Assembly: GCA_963855995.1 (NCBI GenBank)
Contig: OY979718.1
Location: 45,548,059-45,612,058 of the forward strand
DNA: 64,000 nucleotides
Direction: 5' to 3'
Source: Muricea muricata
Lineage: Eukaryota > Cnidaria > Anthozoa > Malacalcyonacea > Plexauridae
Part shown: piece by piece, positions 34,810-62,439 of the stretch
How the letters are laid out: every line of letters begins with the position of its first letter
Numbering within the stretch: the first letter of the stretch is position 1
Notes under the pieces: generated by a model
Databases searched by the model: none
What the model saw: only the letters and a program-made list of their open reading frames with translations
Told to the model about the DNA's origin: nothing
Translations under genes and position numbers: made by a program

Positions 34810-37790
34810 CGACAAATAATACATCGGTGCATGTTATTTTAGAGCTGCTGAATGTTATTGATTCCTAACAGGAATGATCTCTCCAAGTTGTCTATTTGAT
34901 GTACTGGCCGCCATATTGCTTCAATCGCGATAAAAGCAGTTTTATTCGGTGGAACAGCTAAACAAGAAATTAAAAATATATATACTGCGAGACATTTTAG
35001 CGAAGTGACATTTAGTGAAACTTGGTATAATGCACGTGTTCATGTCTGGCTGAATCTCAATAACACTTTACAAAAACATAAAACATTTGACAATGCGCGA
35101 AGAACATGACATGAGCGTGCATGTAATCCAATTAAATTTTCTCTATCAAAAATTTCAGACATCACGTAAAGGTTAAGGTTAACTTACGCAAACATTATAA
35201 CATCAGTAAAGAACTTATAGGGTGTTTCGTGCATGGCGAAAGTTCAAGGCAAATTAGTCGCTCTCAAATAAAGACTTGTCAGCACTTGCACTCGGAACAA
35301 AATTAAGTAGATCAAGGAGTGGCTCCGCACATATTCAAGAGCTATAATGATGAGTAAGAATGTCATACATATACGTTTTCTGCTAGACCAGCATTGTCTG
35401 GAATTTAAAATTTAGAGAGGAGTATTATAATTTTAATCATGCACATCATTTATTAATATATTGAAGTCATGTAGCTACTAAAATTTCTTAGTAAAGCCTT
35501 AATTCCCTTTTTTTAATTTATTCGAGAAAACAATCAGCAACAATTCATTTTACATCATTACCATTAAGGCGTATCTTCATGCAGTTAATATGCTTATTGC
35601 TTATTTTGTCAACTTCGCAGTTAAAATTTCCAGGTTAAAAAAAATTGTGCGTTGTTTTGGGTAAAAATAATAGTTAAATACAAAATGTGTATCATTACCA
35701 TTATATCTTCAATATTTTCCCTATCTATGCACCTTATACATCCGGCATATTTAACTTAAATTCCAGTGAAAGCGCAAGTAAAACGTTTATACTCGCTGTT
35801 CACTAACTAAATTACTAAATTAGAAATTTCCTTTATCCACAGAAGTTTTTTAAATACAACTTTATACAGGTTTATGTATGAGGGGAAGTATACCGTGGAA
35901 ACGATGCTGCCTTTTACCAGGATTGTAGAATGATGATGTAAAATAAAGTATTGTAGCTAGCGCAAGATTTTTGAAAAACGTGATCGGATTAATTTTCAGC
36001 AAAACTCAAGGTATAAATTCGAATGGCAAAGTCAATCTGAAATTTTGGGAAATAAGACTGTAAAAACAATTGGTTTCTATAAAGAAATTATTACTGCATG
36101 ATAAAGCATTTAATTTTCTTTAATTTATTTTGTATTCGATTTTCATTTCACCGCGGATAATATTTAGGTTATTTACCTTGAATAAATAATTAGATGAAAC
36201 TTGTAAGAGAAGAATCTCGACTTAAATTGTTTAAAGTTGAAAGACTATACTCGAGAAACTCCACAAAAATATATTAAGTAGGTTGAATTCCCCGAAAGTC
36301 GCGATTTATGTCATATAAGGCCCTCTGACGTTGCGCGTCCTCGGAGTCTTCTTACTGTTCTATACATGACAAAAATCCTTCCTTCTCGTTATTTAACCCA
36401 TACATATATAGCATGACCAAATTGTCAGGCTGGCTAATTAGCCAAGTTATAAGTTGAACTTATAGCCGTTGGCTTATTTGGTACAGCCAGCTAATATATT
36501 GTCAATCGATATAACTAGAAAGCATTCATAAATTTAACCTAAATTTCGAGCCTGTAAAATGTTGTTTCGTGAAAATTTGATATTCAAAAAAGAGGACGAA
36601 AAACGAAATTATAGCTACGTGCAACAAGCTGACAAGTTGACACACCTGTATTTCATTTGCGCAGACTGTTGTATATACTGAGTTCCGGAATGGAACACAG
36701 TTCTTTATAAGGCACGCCTTTTTTTGTGGTTACCGGAGTCTTTGAGTCTACAATTACCCAAAGAACAGCGACCTGATGAAGTAATATTTAAACTTTTAGT
36801 AACTTATCTTAGTAACATATTTATATAGAAAATGAATTTATTTATTATTAAATTAATTATTTATTTATATCTATAATAAATACTGAATTACATGCAGTAA
36901 TATTTATACTTCATAATATATTTATTCAATTCTCTCTCCAGTTTTATAGCATCCTTCATCAACTTATAGCACTTAATCAGTTCAAAACCGCCATCTTGAA
37001 TCTACTCATCTAGCTTGAACGTAAAATCTACATTTTCCTTTGCAGCTATATACAAGTATCAAAGTTCAGTATCAAGAAACAAGATAGATAAAGCAGTTAT
37101 GTTGGGAGCCTCCATGCCAAATTTAGGGACTGAATTTGTTAATGCTAAATTAAGAATGCTAAGCCCAAATGACCTGCAGCACATATTTTTAACTTTGTGA
37201 CTTGTAACTATTTACAAAAATACATTGTAGTTTCAATCAATCAAGCAATTTTACTATGGAAACCTACGTCACAATATGTGTTTTTCAGTAGAGTTTGCAA
37301 CTATATACAATAATTCACCAACTGCAATTTGTATCGGTAAAAATGTTGTACTGACTTATTCCGTAAAATAACTTGATTCCGATTGATGGAATAATTACTG
37401 TTGTGATACAGACAACAGAGTACATGCTAATGTTGTTTATTATAAAATTATACCTCAAATTCAAATTCTGCAATCAAAATATCGTATTTCTGTTACGTGA
37501 TAGGGTGATTTCTTCTGGTATTCCGCTCGCTAAATAACACACAAAAAATCAAATACGGCAGGACAGTAATGAATAAAATTTTATCGGATTCTGACGAAGA
37601 AATAAATCGAATTTTACAGAACAAGTACTCTAAAAATACTAAACGATGCACCAAAAATGCTATTTTGGCATTTCATGCCTCCCATAAAGATGTAGAAAAC
37701 GCAGAAAAAGGCATTTTAATGACTTTTAAAAAATTCAAGTAAACTCAGTCTCAGTTTTACGAGTTTCACAAGTTAGACATAAGATACTTA
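34810..37790. other. No gene recognised
   Basis: AT-rich non-coding sequence. I see no domain, RNA gene or element end that I can support. Confidence 0.45.
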
Positions 37791-37795
37791 TAAGC

Positions 37796-37879
37796 AATAA
37801 CATGGCTTTGAGTTGCTTAGTGATTAAATGTACCCGAAAGGTACATTTAATCACTAAACAACCGCAAAGCCATGTTATT
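37796..37879. repeat. Palindrome around CCCGAAAGG
   Basis: Arms of about 40 bp: AATAACATGGCTTTGAGTTG...TTAGTGATTAAATGTACC pairs with GGTACATTTAATCACTAA...GCAAAGCCATGTTATT. The spacer is only a few bases. Confidence 0.8.
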
Positions 37880-38015
37880 ACTTTGTAATATTATTGTCAC
37901 CGAGACAATAGGAACGCTTTTAGGGGATTTAACTATAGTTGAAATGGAATGAAACTTTGTGTGTTGTAAACTTTCTGTCTTGCATAAATAATAAGCAGAG
38001 GTGTTTGGCATAAAC

Positions 38016-38129
38016 ATTAGGTACGATTAGCAAGTAATCGTACCTAATGCATAAAATTAGGTACGATTAGCTAGTAATCGTACCTAATGCATAAATATTA
38101 GGTACGATTAGTTACTAATCCTGCCTAAT
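38016..38129. repeat. Three tandem palindromic units
   Basis: ATTAGGTACGATTAG...CTAATCGTACCTAAT-type units at about 38016, 38056 and 38097 (period about 40). Each is itself an inverted repeat with core variation (CAAG, CTAG, TTAC). The third is diverged. The joining spacer is GCATAAA. Confidence 0.85.
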
Positions 38130-38309
38130 GTATATGCATCGGGTTATTTAGTTGTTAATCATCACTAGTAAAACAAAGGATTTCGAGGTGACTATGATAT
38201 TATTAAATTACACAGTTAGATATTTTCCATATATTCATCAGTCAAGACATCGATCACCTGACCAATAATTTTCCTTTTTCAAAATTTTTAAGTTTTTATA
38301 AGTTTTAAC

Positions 38310-38665
38310 CAGTGAACTCTAAATTAGACTGGAACGATAACTTGGCCGCCATCTTTGAAGCCAAATTGGTTATCAATAGGTTATCAAGTTCAGTCCTTTT
38401 CTATTGTTTCTCTCGGCACGGTTGACACCATTCTTCTGGGAATGTACCGATATTTGATGTTTTTATTTTGATTTAAGAGGAAATTTTATGGTTTATGAAC
38501 TTATAACCTAGTTTGCGATACAGTGTCTTTTAAAAATAGCAAATACCTCGGGAAAATAGTACTAAGACTGTTTACGACATTTGTAGTTGTTGCCGCTATC
38601 TTGCCTTCACCCAAACGTAGGGTTTTTATCTGGAGTTATCGTTCCAGTATTTATAGAGTTCACTG
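38310..38665. mobile_element. hAT-type MITE, CAGTGAACTC family, copy 2
   Basis: Ends CAGTGAACTCTAAATTAGAC and its near complement, flanked by the identical 8-mer GTTTTAAC at 38302-38309 and 38666-38673. The 8-bp duplication and CAG terminus fit the hAT superfamily. Internal GGCCGCCATCTTTGAAGCC and its rough complement mirror copy 1 at 11947-12592. 356 bp, non-coding. Confidence 0.85.
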
Positions 38666-38673
38666 GTTTTAAC

Positions 38674-39400
38674 AGCTTTATTGGAACCACAATATAAATA
38701 AGTACATGCAAACAATGACCCAAAAGGGAAATATGCGAACGGGACAGTTACTACGTCCCGTGCAAGGCATCTCCCTCACAGTAATATAGAAACTAGTACA
38801 GTATGTACACATTGTACAGTATCACAATGCAACAAACAATACACAACACAACACAACAAAACAAAAGCAGAGCAATCTAACAGAAGCGAATGATGAATAG
38901 CAGAATGATTAACTCAGCTTGTAAGCGAGTAGGAACAATATCATCGCGGAATATCGCCTCTGTTGAGACTTCACATTTAACAACTACTTGATTGCCCGTG
39001 GCAAGAACAGTCAGGCACGAAAGTGCATATGCAAGGCATTGACAAGTTAAAAGATCTGTTCAGCACTTCAGCTCCATTTTAAACAAGTCTTTAATTGACC
39101 TTTTAAAGAGCAATAAACTAGAGAAGTTTCTCGGAAATAAGATGACTGAAAGGTGCTGGTTCGACAACAGGGTGTTTTCAGTGTTCTCAAATTACTTGAC
39201 CTGGTCCTACCATTATTGACGAAGGAGACAAAGTTGGAAATGTCTATGCCAATATGTCTATACAATGCCTTATAAAAGAATGTTAAGTTTTTTAACTCCC
39301 TATCATAGCAAAGCGGTAAAAGATCTAATGCAAAATGGCGATGTTTGTAAGAGCAACGAACCAATTTTCATCCCTGTTTAAAAAAAACTACCTGTTTTTG
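38674..39400 (-). pseudogene. LINE 3' end (RT C-terminal region)
   Basis: Minus-strand frame 39068-39364 reads DLLPLCYDRELKNLTFFYKA, then DISNFVSFVNNGRTRSSN and TSTFQSSYF. This is the C-terminal signature of jockey/CR1-type LINE ORF2 proteins in invertebrate genomes. No catalytic RT motifs remain. The non-coding tail extends to the border of the adjacent hAT MITE. Confidence 0.65.
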
Positions 39401-39579
39401 TCCAAAAATGTAAGGACTTCAAGTAAATCACCAAAAGCATATACTAGCATATGCAGATACTCTTTGACTTTGAATAATATGATGTAATTATTATAATTAG
39501 TTGAAATAAAGTTTTTAGCATTATCGATTGAACATTAATAATACTGACTTGGGTCTACAATTTACTTGGGTCTACAACA

Positions 39580-39715
39580 TTACACTGCAGTTTGAAGATA
39601 TGAATTTTATCTTCTCGTGGTGAAAACAATATTTTACCCACTCACTGTGCTCATTCGTAAAATATTTGTTTTCACCGCTCGAACAGATAAATTCATATCT
39701 TCGCATCGCCGTGTA
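39580..39715. repeat. Stem-loop element, same family as the 26.1 kb copy
   Basis: Arms contain GAAGATATGAATTTTATCTT, CGTGGTGAAAAC and AATATTTTA, with the complement on the other side. The loop CCCACTCACTGTGCTCATTCG is a degenerate form of the CTCACTCGCTGCGCTCGTTCG motif. Confidence 0.7.
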
Positions 39716-39724
39716 ATATCCTCT

Positions 39725-42362
39725 ATATAAAATGACAAAGCAATTCAATATCAACTAGAATGTTACTACATTTTATATTAATCGGGGCAATCCTCCGAGA
39801 ATATTGAACATTCCAAACCTATAAATTCTTTGTAAGTATTTACGACCATTACGGTCAAATTACTTCGATTTAACAAAGTGCCGAAAAACTAAAATGCTAC
39901 CCCATTGCGGATGTCTTAAGCCTATTTATAGCATTTGATGACTAGAAGCATTTGTCGTATTATCAAGGAAAGCGTTATCTTAAGTCGTTTAAGTAGCTTT
40001 GATTGCAATCAAAAGGCGGAATTTGTGACGATGACGCTAAACTTGATAAAATAAAATAAAAGAACTGGTCGAAGGACAAGGACGTCAATAAAGACGTGCG
40101 CAGTGACCATGGCATTGAACTAAGAGTTGCAAAACAAGCCACAGGCAGGTGGGCATTGCCGTGATGCATGTTTGAAAAATAGGTGGTCAACGAGGAAGGT
40201 TTCGATTCAACACACTACATAATTATATAATTCACTGTTGCTACTCAATAAACGGACACTATACAAACATGACAAACAATATTTAATAGACAAATGGTCT
40301 ATTTCAGAAATCGTGCGTTCTTTCTGAGGCAAAGCTTCATTCCGTTGTTCAATTGGGAAAGCCCAGCTTTACAACATTTTGAGGAAGGTTTGCAAACTGA
40401 AAAAAGAAATTTGCGGAGGATTGTTGAACGGTTTTTGCCAAGTTTCAGCATTCATATTTTAAATGCAAATCATTTTTAATCCGTCCGTCGGTGACGACAT
40501 CTTCTGGATTTTGAAAATTTGAATTTCAGAATTTTTTGTTTACATTAAGATCCAAGGAAACGCCTCTGTCCTCAATATATGCGACTTTCATCGACACCGT
40601 TTGTTCAACGTGAAAACCCTTTAACTTGTCCTATTTAGTACATTATCCGGGAAGAACATCCTTGAAAATGCAACGATGATACCCCAAGCAAATGGATAGC
40701 GTCTCGAGCAAGATAGCTCTCAGACAGTTAGAAAATGTATTGCAAATTGGTTTCATATCAAGACCCAAGCGACGAGGCTAAAATTCCAAGAAAAATTCGA
40801 ACAACATTATACTATAACTGACTATGGCTACAAAACTAAAACATTGCTTAGTTGGCATGATACGATTAACATCTATATTGAGGCGTTGTCTGATGTACAA
40901 TTGTGTTTTGTTTTGCCATATCTGGGCATGTCCTTTTTTCTCAGGAAGAGCATTTTAACCATTCAACCCCATGCAAGAAGAGTATGTTTTAATGCAACTA
41001 TAGATACTTCACACCGCAGAGACATGTAGCCTGGCAATGCCGGTCATGTATGTTATGCAAATATTTTGGTTTTATATGGACTGCGAAAACAATTAAGTTC
41101 TGAAGAAATGAATAATAACAATGATCCAAAATTCGCATAGCATTACCAAATCAATGTGTTGGCTACGCCATTGGTATACAATTGAAATATTGGATCTACC
41201 ATCTGGATTGGTCCGTGCCCACCCCCTCTCTTCATCGAAGATGAAGACTCTAACGGCGCTTTTGGACCGTATAGGGCTACAATATTTTTATAAGTCGCCA
41301 AAATTGCAGCTAACAATTCAATGCGGGCCAGATCGCACTAAATCAAATTTCCAGGAAACCATCCCCAGACCCTCTATAAATAGCTTGTACAGACCTGTCA
41401 ACCTCATTAGCTTTCGCGGTCTCTGTCTAAGTCCATGCCTATTCCAAAATCGTGAATGCTCGGAGCTCAGTCGCATAGAAGTTTGAATTCTACCCTTTAA
41501 ATTTGTTAGCTTGTAACCACAGCTATATATCAACGCAAGTTTCACGCGATCTATCCATATCATACTGAATTAAGTGTTAATTTGAATGGTACATTGAAAG
41601 GAGAAAAAAAGCAGATGAAATGCGTTCAGTATTAAGGTTTTGAGAATATTCATTGTCATAACTATAGTGTACATAGTTAGAATATATAGTACGATCTCCT
41701 TTCATAAGTAATTTTAAGCCCAGACTAGAAAAAATAATTAGTCGAGCTTCAGTTCGTCTAATATAACATTCTCTTTATTCAGTAATAATACTGTTATATA
41801 AGTAACTATAAATATAGTCTGATAGACAAAAGGATTTTGCGATATTCGCCCCTGTCTGCAAGACATCGTGTTTTTTTGCCCATAGCGGATAAATACAGTA
41901 AAGTAATTACAACTCTATAGGGTGTAATTATAAAGCGGACCCATATCAAGAATACACTTATTGTCTTAATAGATATTGTCCGACAAGTTTGACGGCTTCC
42001 ATGCTGCGTGGCATGGGAAATGACCAAAAAATATCAGCATGATTTCACATAACCATAAATTTCACTGAGATGATATCTGACATAGACATTTCAAATATTT
42101 ACTCATCCGACTTACCTTATATTGAATCACCACGCTTTCCTTAAAGAGACGCTATTCAACGATACATCTTCACAGGAATTGAACAGGAATTACCACTTTC
42201 CAAACTTAATTATAATCCTAAACTGATTTGACACATAGCTATATGGTGACCAATGAATTCAATACAAGTACCCATGCATGCAGTTGGTCAATGTTTACAG
42301 AATCAATATTGTAAAATTTATATCCATCAAGCGATAAATGTAAACAAAGATTCAATTAACCT

Positions 42363-42364
<2 letters not shown>
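39725..42364. other. No gene recognised
   Basis: A 121-codon frame at 41121-41486 and smaller ones at 40294 and 40844 have no recognisable domain, splice context or repeat identity. I do not call them genes. Confidence 0.4.

Positions 42365-42439
<75 letters not shown>
42365..42439. repeat. (TA)n microsatellite
   Basis: Pure TA, about 75 bp. Confidence 0.95.
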
Positions 42440-43879
<1,440 letters not shown>

Positions 43880-43907
43880 ATAAACAATTTGTGAATCATA
43901 TATAGAC

Positions 43908-43960
43908 ACAGTTCTGTTTCGTACAGGTTATAAACCTGCACTCTTCAGTGCTGTGCCAAA
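43908..43960 (-). ncRNA. Hammerhead ribozyme truncated at its cleavage site
   Basis: Minus strand: TTTGGCACAGCA (plus 43949-43960), CTGAAGA (43942-43948), stem II CAC...GTG-type arms (CCTGCAC 43935-43941 with GTACAGG 43921-43927 on plus), GAAA (43917-43920), CAGAACTG and T. Homology to the 29211 ribozyme then stops within about one base of the expected cleavage position and runs into TA-rich sequence. The 3' strand of stem I is missing. Confidence 0.7.
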
Positions 43961-43962
43961 TA

Positions 43963-44034
43963 GCACTGAAGAGTGCAGGTTTATAACCTGTAGGCTGTAC
44001 GAAACAGAACTGTACTGTACTGTATGCGAAGCTG
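43963..44034 (+). ncRNA. Rearranged hammerhead ribozyme with repeated CTGTA
   Basis: Head-to-head with the preceding copy. CTGAAGA (43966-43972) and GTGCAGG...CCTGTA of stem II are followed by an extra GGCTGTA before CGAAA. The cleavage segment CTGTA is present three times in tandem before TGCGAAGCTGA. The 5' strand of stem I is largely replaced by the inversion junction. Probably inactive or altered. Confidence 0.65.
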
Positions 44035-44239
44035 AATATGTGCCCGTGTTTGATTATTACGTGCCGGCAGATTGTAGTTAGATATATATATATAGATCGT
44101 AGATGTAGATGTAGATGTATATATATATATATATATAAATCGATAGTCTCAAAACTACAATCTAGCTGTTCCAATGTATGTATATATTATATAGTATATA
44201 TAGTAGCCCATGCATTGTAATTACAATTGGAAGTACAAT

Positions 44240-46957
44240 TATCCAGAACGAGAATCAAGTATATAGAGAATACAAAAAAGATACTAAAGATAAAGTACGG
44301 AAAATTCGCCTTTAAGACACCAGAGGTATAATGGCCTGTGAGTGGGCTAAAATTTAGGCTGAGTATATTAAGTTGAATAGTTTCTTCCTATTATATGACA
44401 TGAATGATGAATCTGTGAAGTCTTTCAGTTTTGGGGTGCCACTTGGAGTGAATATATATATTTACAAATAAATGTAATACACATAACGGACGAAAGAAAT
44501 GTTGGAAATCTTCAAATATGAGTTGTTTATTTGTCTTTCATTGTTTTTGTTTGTCTTTATATGACGATTTCAAAGCAAAGTGGTGTGTATATTGGCTTAT
44601 GCATGTTTTGCATAAGTGAGTTTCAAACAAAGAAGACATTAAGAGACACTATAAGTATATTCACGGGTCGATCCGGTTGGCTACAATGTGTTTCCATCTG
44701 TATAATTTCTGCTAACGATATCACTGCCATGGGTTTTTTAAAATCAACATTTGACTCGAAATGCGTCAGTTCAGAAACCAAATGGAACACTAGTGATTGC
44801 TATACACTGATTCATAGAAGCATACAGCTTTGCTAACGCAGGCACGGTTTATCCTTAGGCATCACTTTCATCACGTAAGTCCACTTTCTACTCATTTCCG
44901 AATCATAAGTAACACTGAACGTAGTCTGTTCCTCGTAGCATTTTGGCGAATTTTATAGACTCAACTCTCAACTGCATATATATAATGTATTATACGTGAT
45001 ATAACTTGCAGCAATGCCGCATAAAATTTGTTACGCATTAATCCCGTATTTATTTTATTTCTTAACTCAGTTAACACTAAGTACCAGACCCTATGGCTAT
45101 GCTTGACGATAGATTAGGGGTTTCAGATGAACGATAGCTTGATATGTTATCATGCCATTGTAACAAATGATACTGATCTATAAACCATCGGGTATATGAG
45201 CATCCGGTCACATCAATAAAAAAACATGCAGCATGTTGACTAAAAAACAAAATTTATCAAAAGGAAATACGAAGTCTTAATATATTTATGTCTATATCTA
45301 TTTTTTGACTTGATGTTATGCCCTTTCCTTATGTCAATACACGTTAATTCACTTTAATTCACAAAATGCATGCTAATCCATGCAAAGAAAAAAAGGAAGG
45401 TTTAGAAAAAAATTTTATTTTTAATTAGAGAAGTTTCACATTTATTGAAATAAGTGAGTGAACATTGCAGGAAGTCACAAAGAGTGAAAGCTGCAGGTAC
45501 TGTATTAATCATTCATCGTATAAAGACGCATGTAGCAAAGATATTAATCTCTCTAATGTGTATACACTCATGTCCTATTGTTAATTAATCATTTTAATGC
45601 ATCCTTTTGACTGCGCCAAGGAGTTCATTTTGTCATTGCGTATTACGAAGTTGTTCGTACAATTTTGTAGGCATCATAGTCCCAAGGGAGCCATATATAA
45701 TATACTATATTTTTGTTAACTGTCGTACTTGACAGTAAGTAATCCTGACATGAACTCGTGGCTGCGGTTGTTGATTTTAAAGCAGGTAAAAAATCAGTAT
45801 ATCCCGCCGGAGACGGAGAGAAACCCACGAACGTCTTAATTACGAAATTCAAAATGCATTGGCAAATTAGCTTGCAACATGTATTATATTTCTTGTGAAT
45901 CTGTTGAAATATAATAATATATAATAATATATATTTTGGATCACGTTTTTCTTGTGCTTGTGTTTTGCACGCTCTGTGGAAGCCAGTTCTTCATCCAACC
46001 CAAAGATTAGGAGATTTAGCAATTTTTCTTGAGCAGCATTCATGATCCAACCAAATAAACTACAAGGGCTAGCTTGTATCTATATAATTATGTAACTGTA
46101 ACATGTAGTGAACTCGGATATTCTTGCCACTACTTACTTGTCTTTATACCTGTATTATAAAATACTTTTAATTGAAGAATATAGAGCATAGTTGCTATAT
46201 TCTGGAGCAATTGTTGGCATGTTACTTGGTCTGGTAAAGAATGTAAACACTTTTTGTCGTTCTTGATTATAATGTATTTACAGATATAGTATACTTCAGT
46301 GCAGTAACAGAACTCCGTCCAGCTTTAAAAGAATATTATCACCAAAAGAAATTAAAGATCTGTCCCCCACAGATAATTTATTAACCGGGCACACAATAAG
46401 TCTCATGATGCCTTATATTCAGTTATAATTGTATTTTTTTGCAATATGACCTATTGTTAGGGGAAATAATTTGCTCATTAAAAATGCGAAGAAGCACAAG
46501 AGAGTTCCAACGAAAAACGTGCTGGAATATGTTCATGCGCAAAGTTGTTAAAGAAGTTTTGTTTTCCTTCGAAAAATCGGGTGGCTCTTCCAGGGAGTTG
46601 CTATCACTTGCGGAATCATGCATGGTAAAAGCGTTGACGTCACATATACGCCTACTCACGTATTAATTAAGAATAGCTGCAGTTAATTTCCGCAGATCTT
46701 CAAACATTTACTGCCAGTCAGTAACTCTATGATTAATTGATGGACACCAATGGTGCAGTGACTCAGGGTAACTCTATGAGTCAGTAACTGAGAAGCAATA
46801 CAAAATATAACTCATAGAATTGATTCGTTTAACTGAAGTTAACAAGTATAAAACTCTCAAAACAAACAGGAATATCCGTGTTCACACTCACGTTCTTGTC
46901 TTGAAGGTTTAACTACGAATATCATAAAGTTATAGTCAGACTGTGCGAAGGATCAAG
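44240..46957. other. No gene recognised; upstream region of the receptor kinase gene
   Basis: AT-rich. A 101-codon frame at 44531-44836 has no recognised domain. The promoter of the receptor tyrosine kinase gene is expected in the right part, but I cannot point to a core element. Confidence 0.4.
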
Positions 46958-61826
<14,869 letters not shown>

Positions 61827-62035
61827 TCTGTAGAAAATGAAATTTGGAATATGCACATAATAACCAAAATTGATATTGCCATCACAAACAATTATTACAA
61901 ATACAAATTGTTAAGTTGTTATTCTCAATTAATAGATAATGTTCTGGTTTTCCATTGAGCACTTTGTTAAATGTTTTTATAGCAACTCCAACAAACTCAT
62001 TCTTTATATATATATTTCTCAAATCATTAATAGTT

Positions 62036-62045
62036 CATAAATAAA
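62036..62045 (+). terminator. Candidate polyadenylation signal of the receptor kinase gene
   Basis: AATAAA within CATAAATAAACC, about 210 bases after the TGA; another AATAAA is at about 62112. Position fits a short 3' UTR, but AT-richness makes chance hits common. Confidence 0.35.
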
Positions 62046-62439
62046 CCAATCACAAACCCGTATTACATCACATGCACAACTTTTGAACCCCCAGTAATAA
62101 ACTGCAAATTGAATAAATAAGTAAGAAATTAGATAATAAACGTTTTTTAACATTAGCCAATGCGTTATTACAACATTTCTTAGTTACAAAAACACTCAAA
62201 ACAATGAAAACGGTTTCATATATTACAACATTTCTTAATTATAAACGCAACAGAAATACCAAACTAAATAATCACATTTACACACAATAGCCCAATTATA
62301 TATATTAACGCTCATACTTTATTCACAACAATATTCAAGTCGCAATTTGCGAAATATCGCGATTAAAAGTTCATGCCATTACAAACCCGCTCACCACTAA
62401 CCGTTGTAGAAATAACATTTTCATCCTCTACAACATTTG

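Noticed and set aside
36765..36790. ACCTGATGAAGTAAT considered as another hammerhead core
   Set aside because: The CTGATGA motif is present but there is no pairing stem II or GAAA at a suitable distance.
38016..38129. Tandem units considered as a CRISPR array
   Set aside because: Spacers are not unique, units are palindromic throughout, no cas genes, and the genome is eukaryotic.
41121..41486. 121-codon frame considered as a gene
   Set aside because: No recognisable domain, no splice context or paralogue in the window, and length is within chance expectation.
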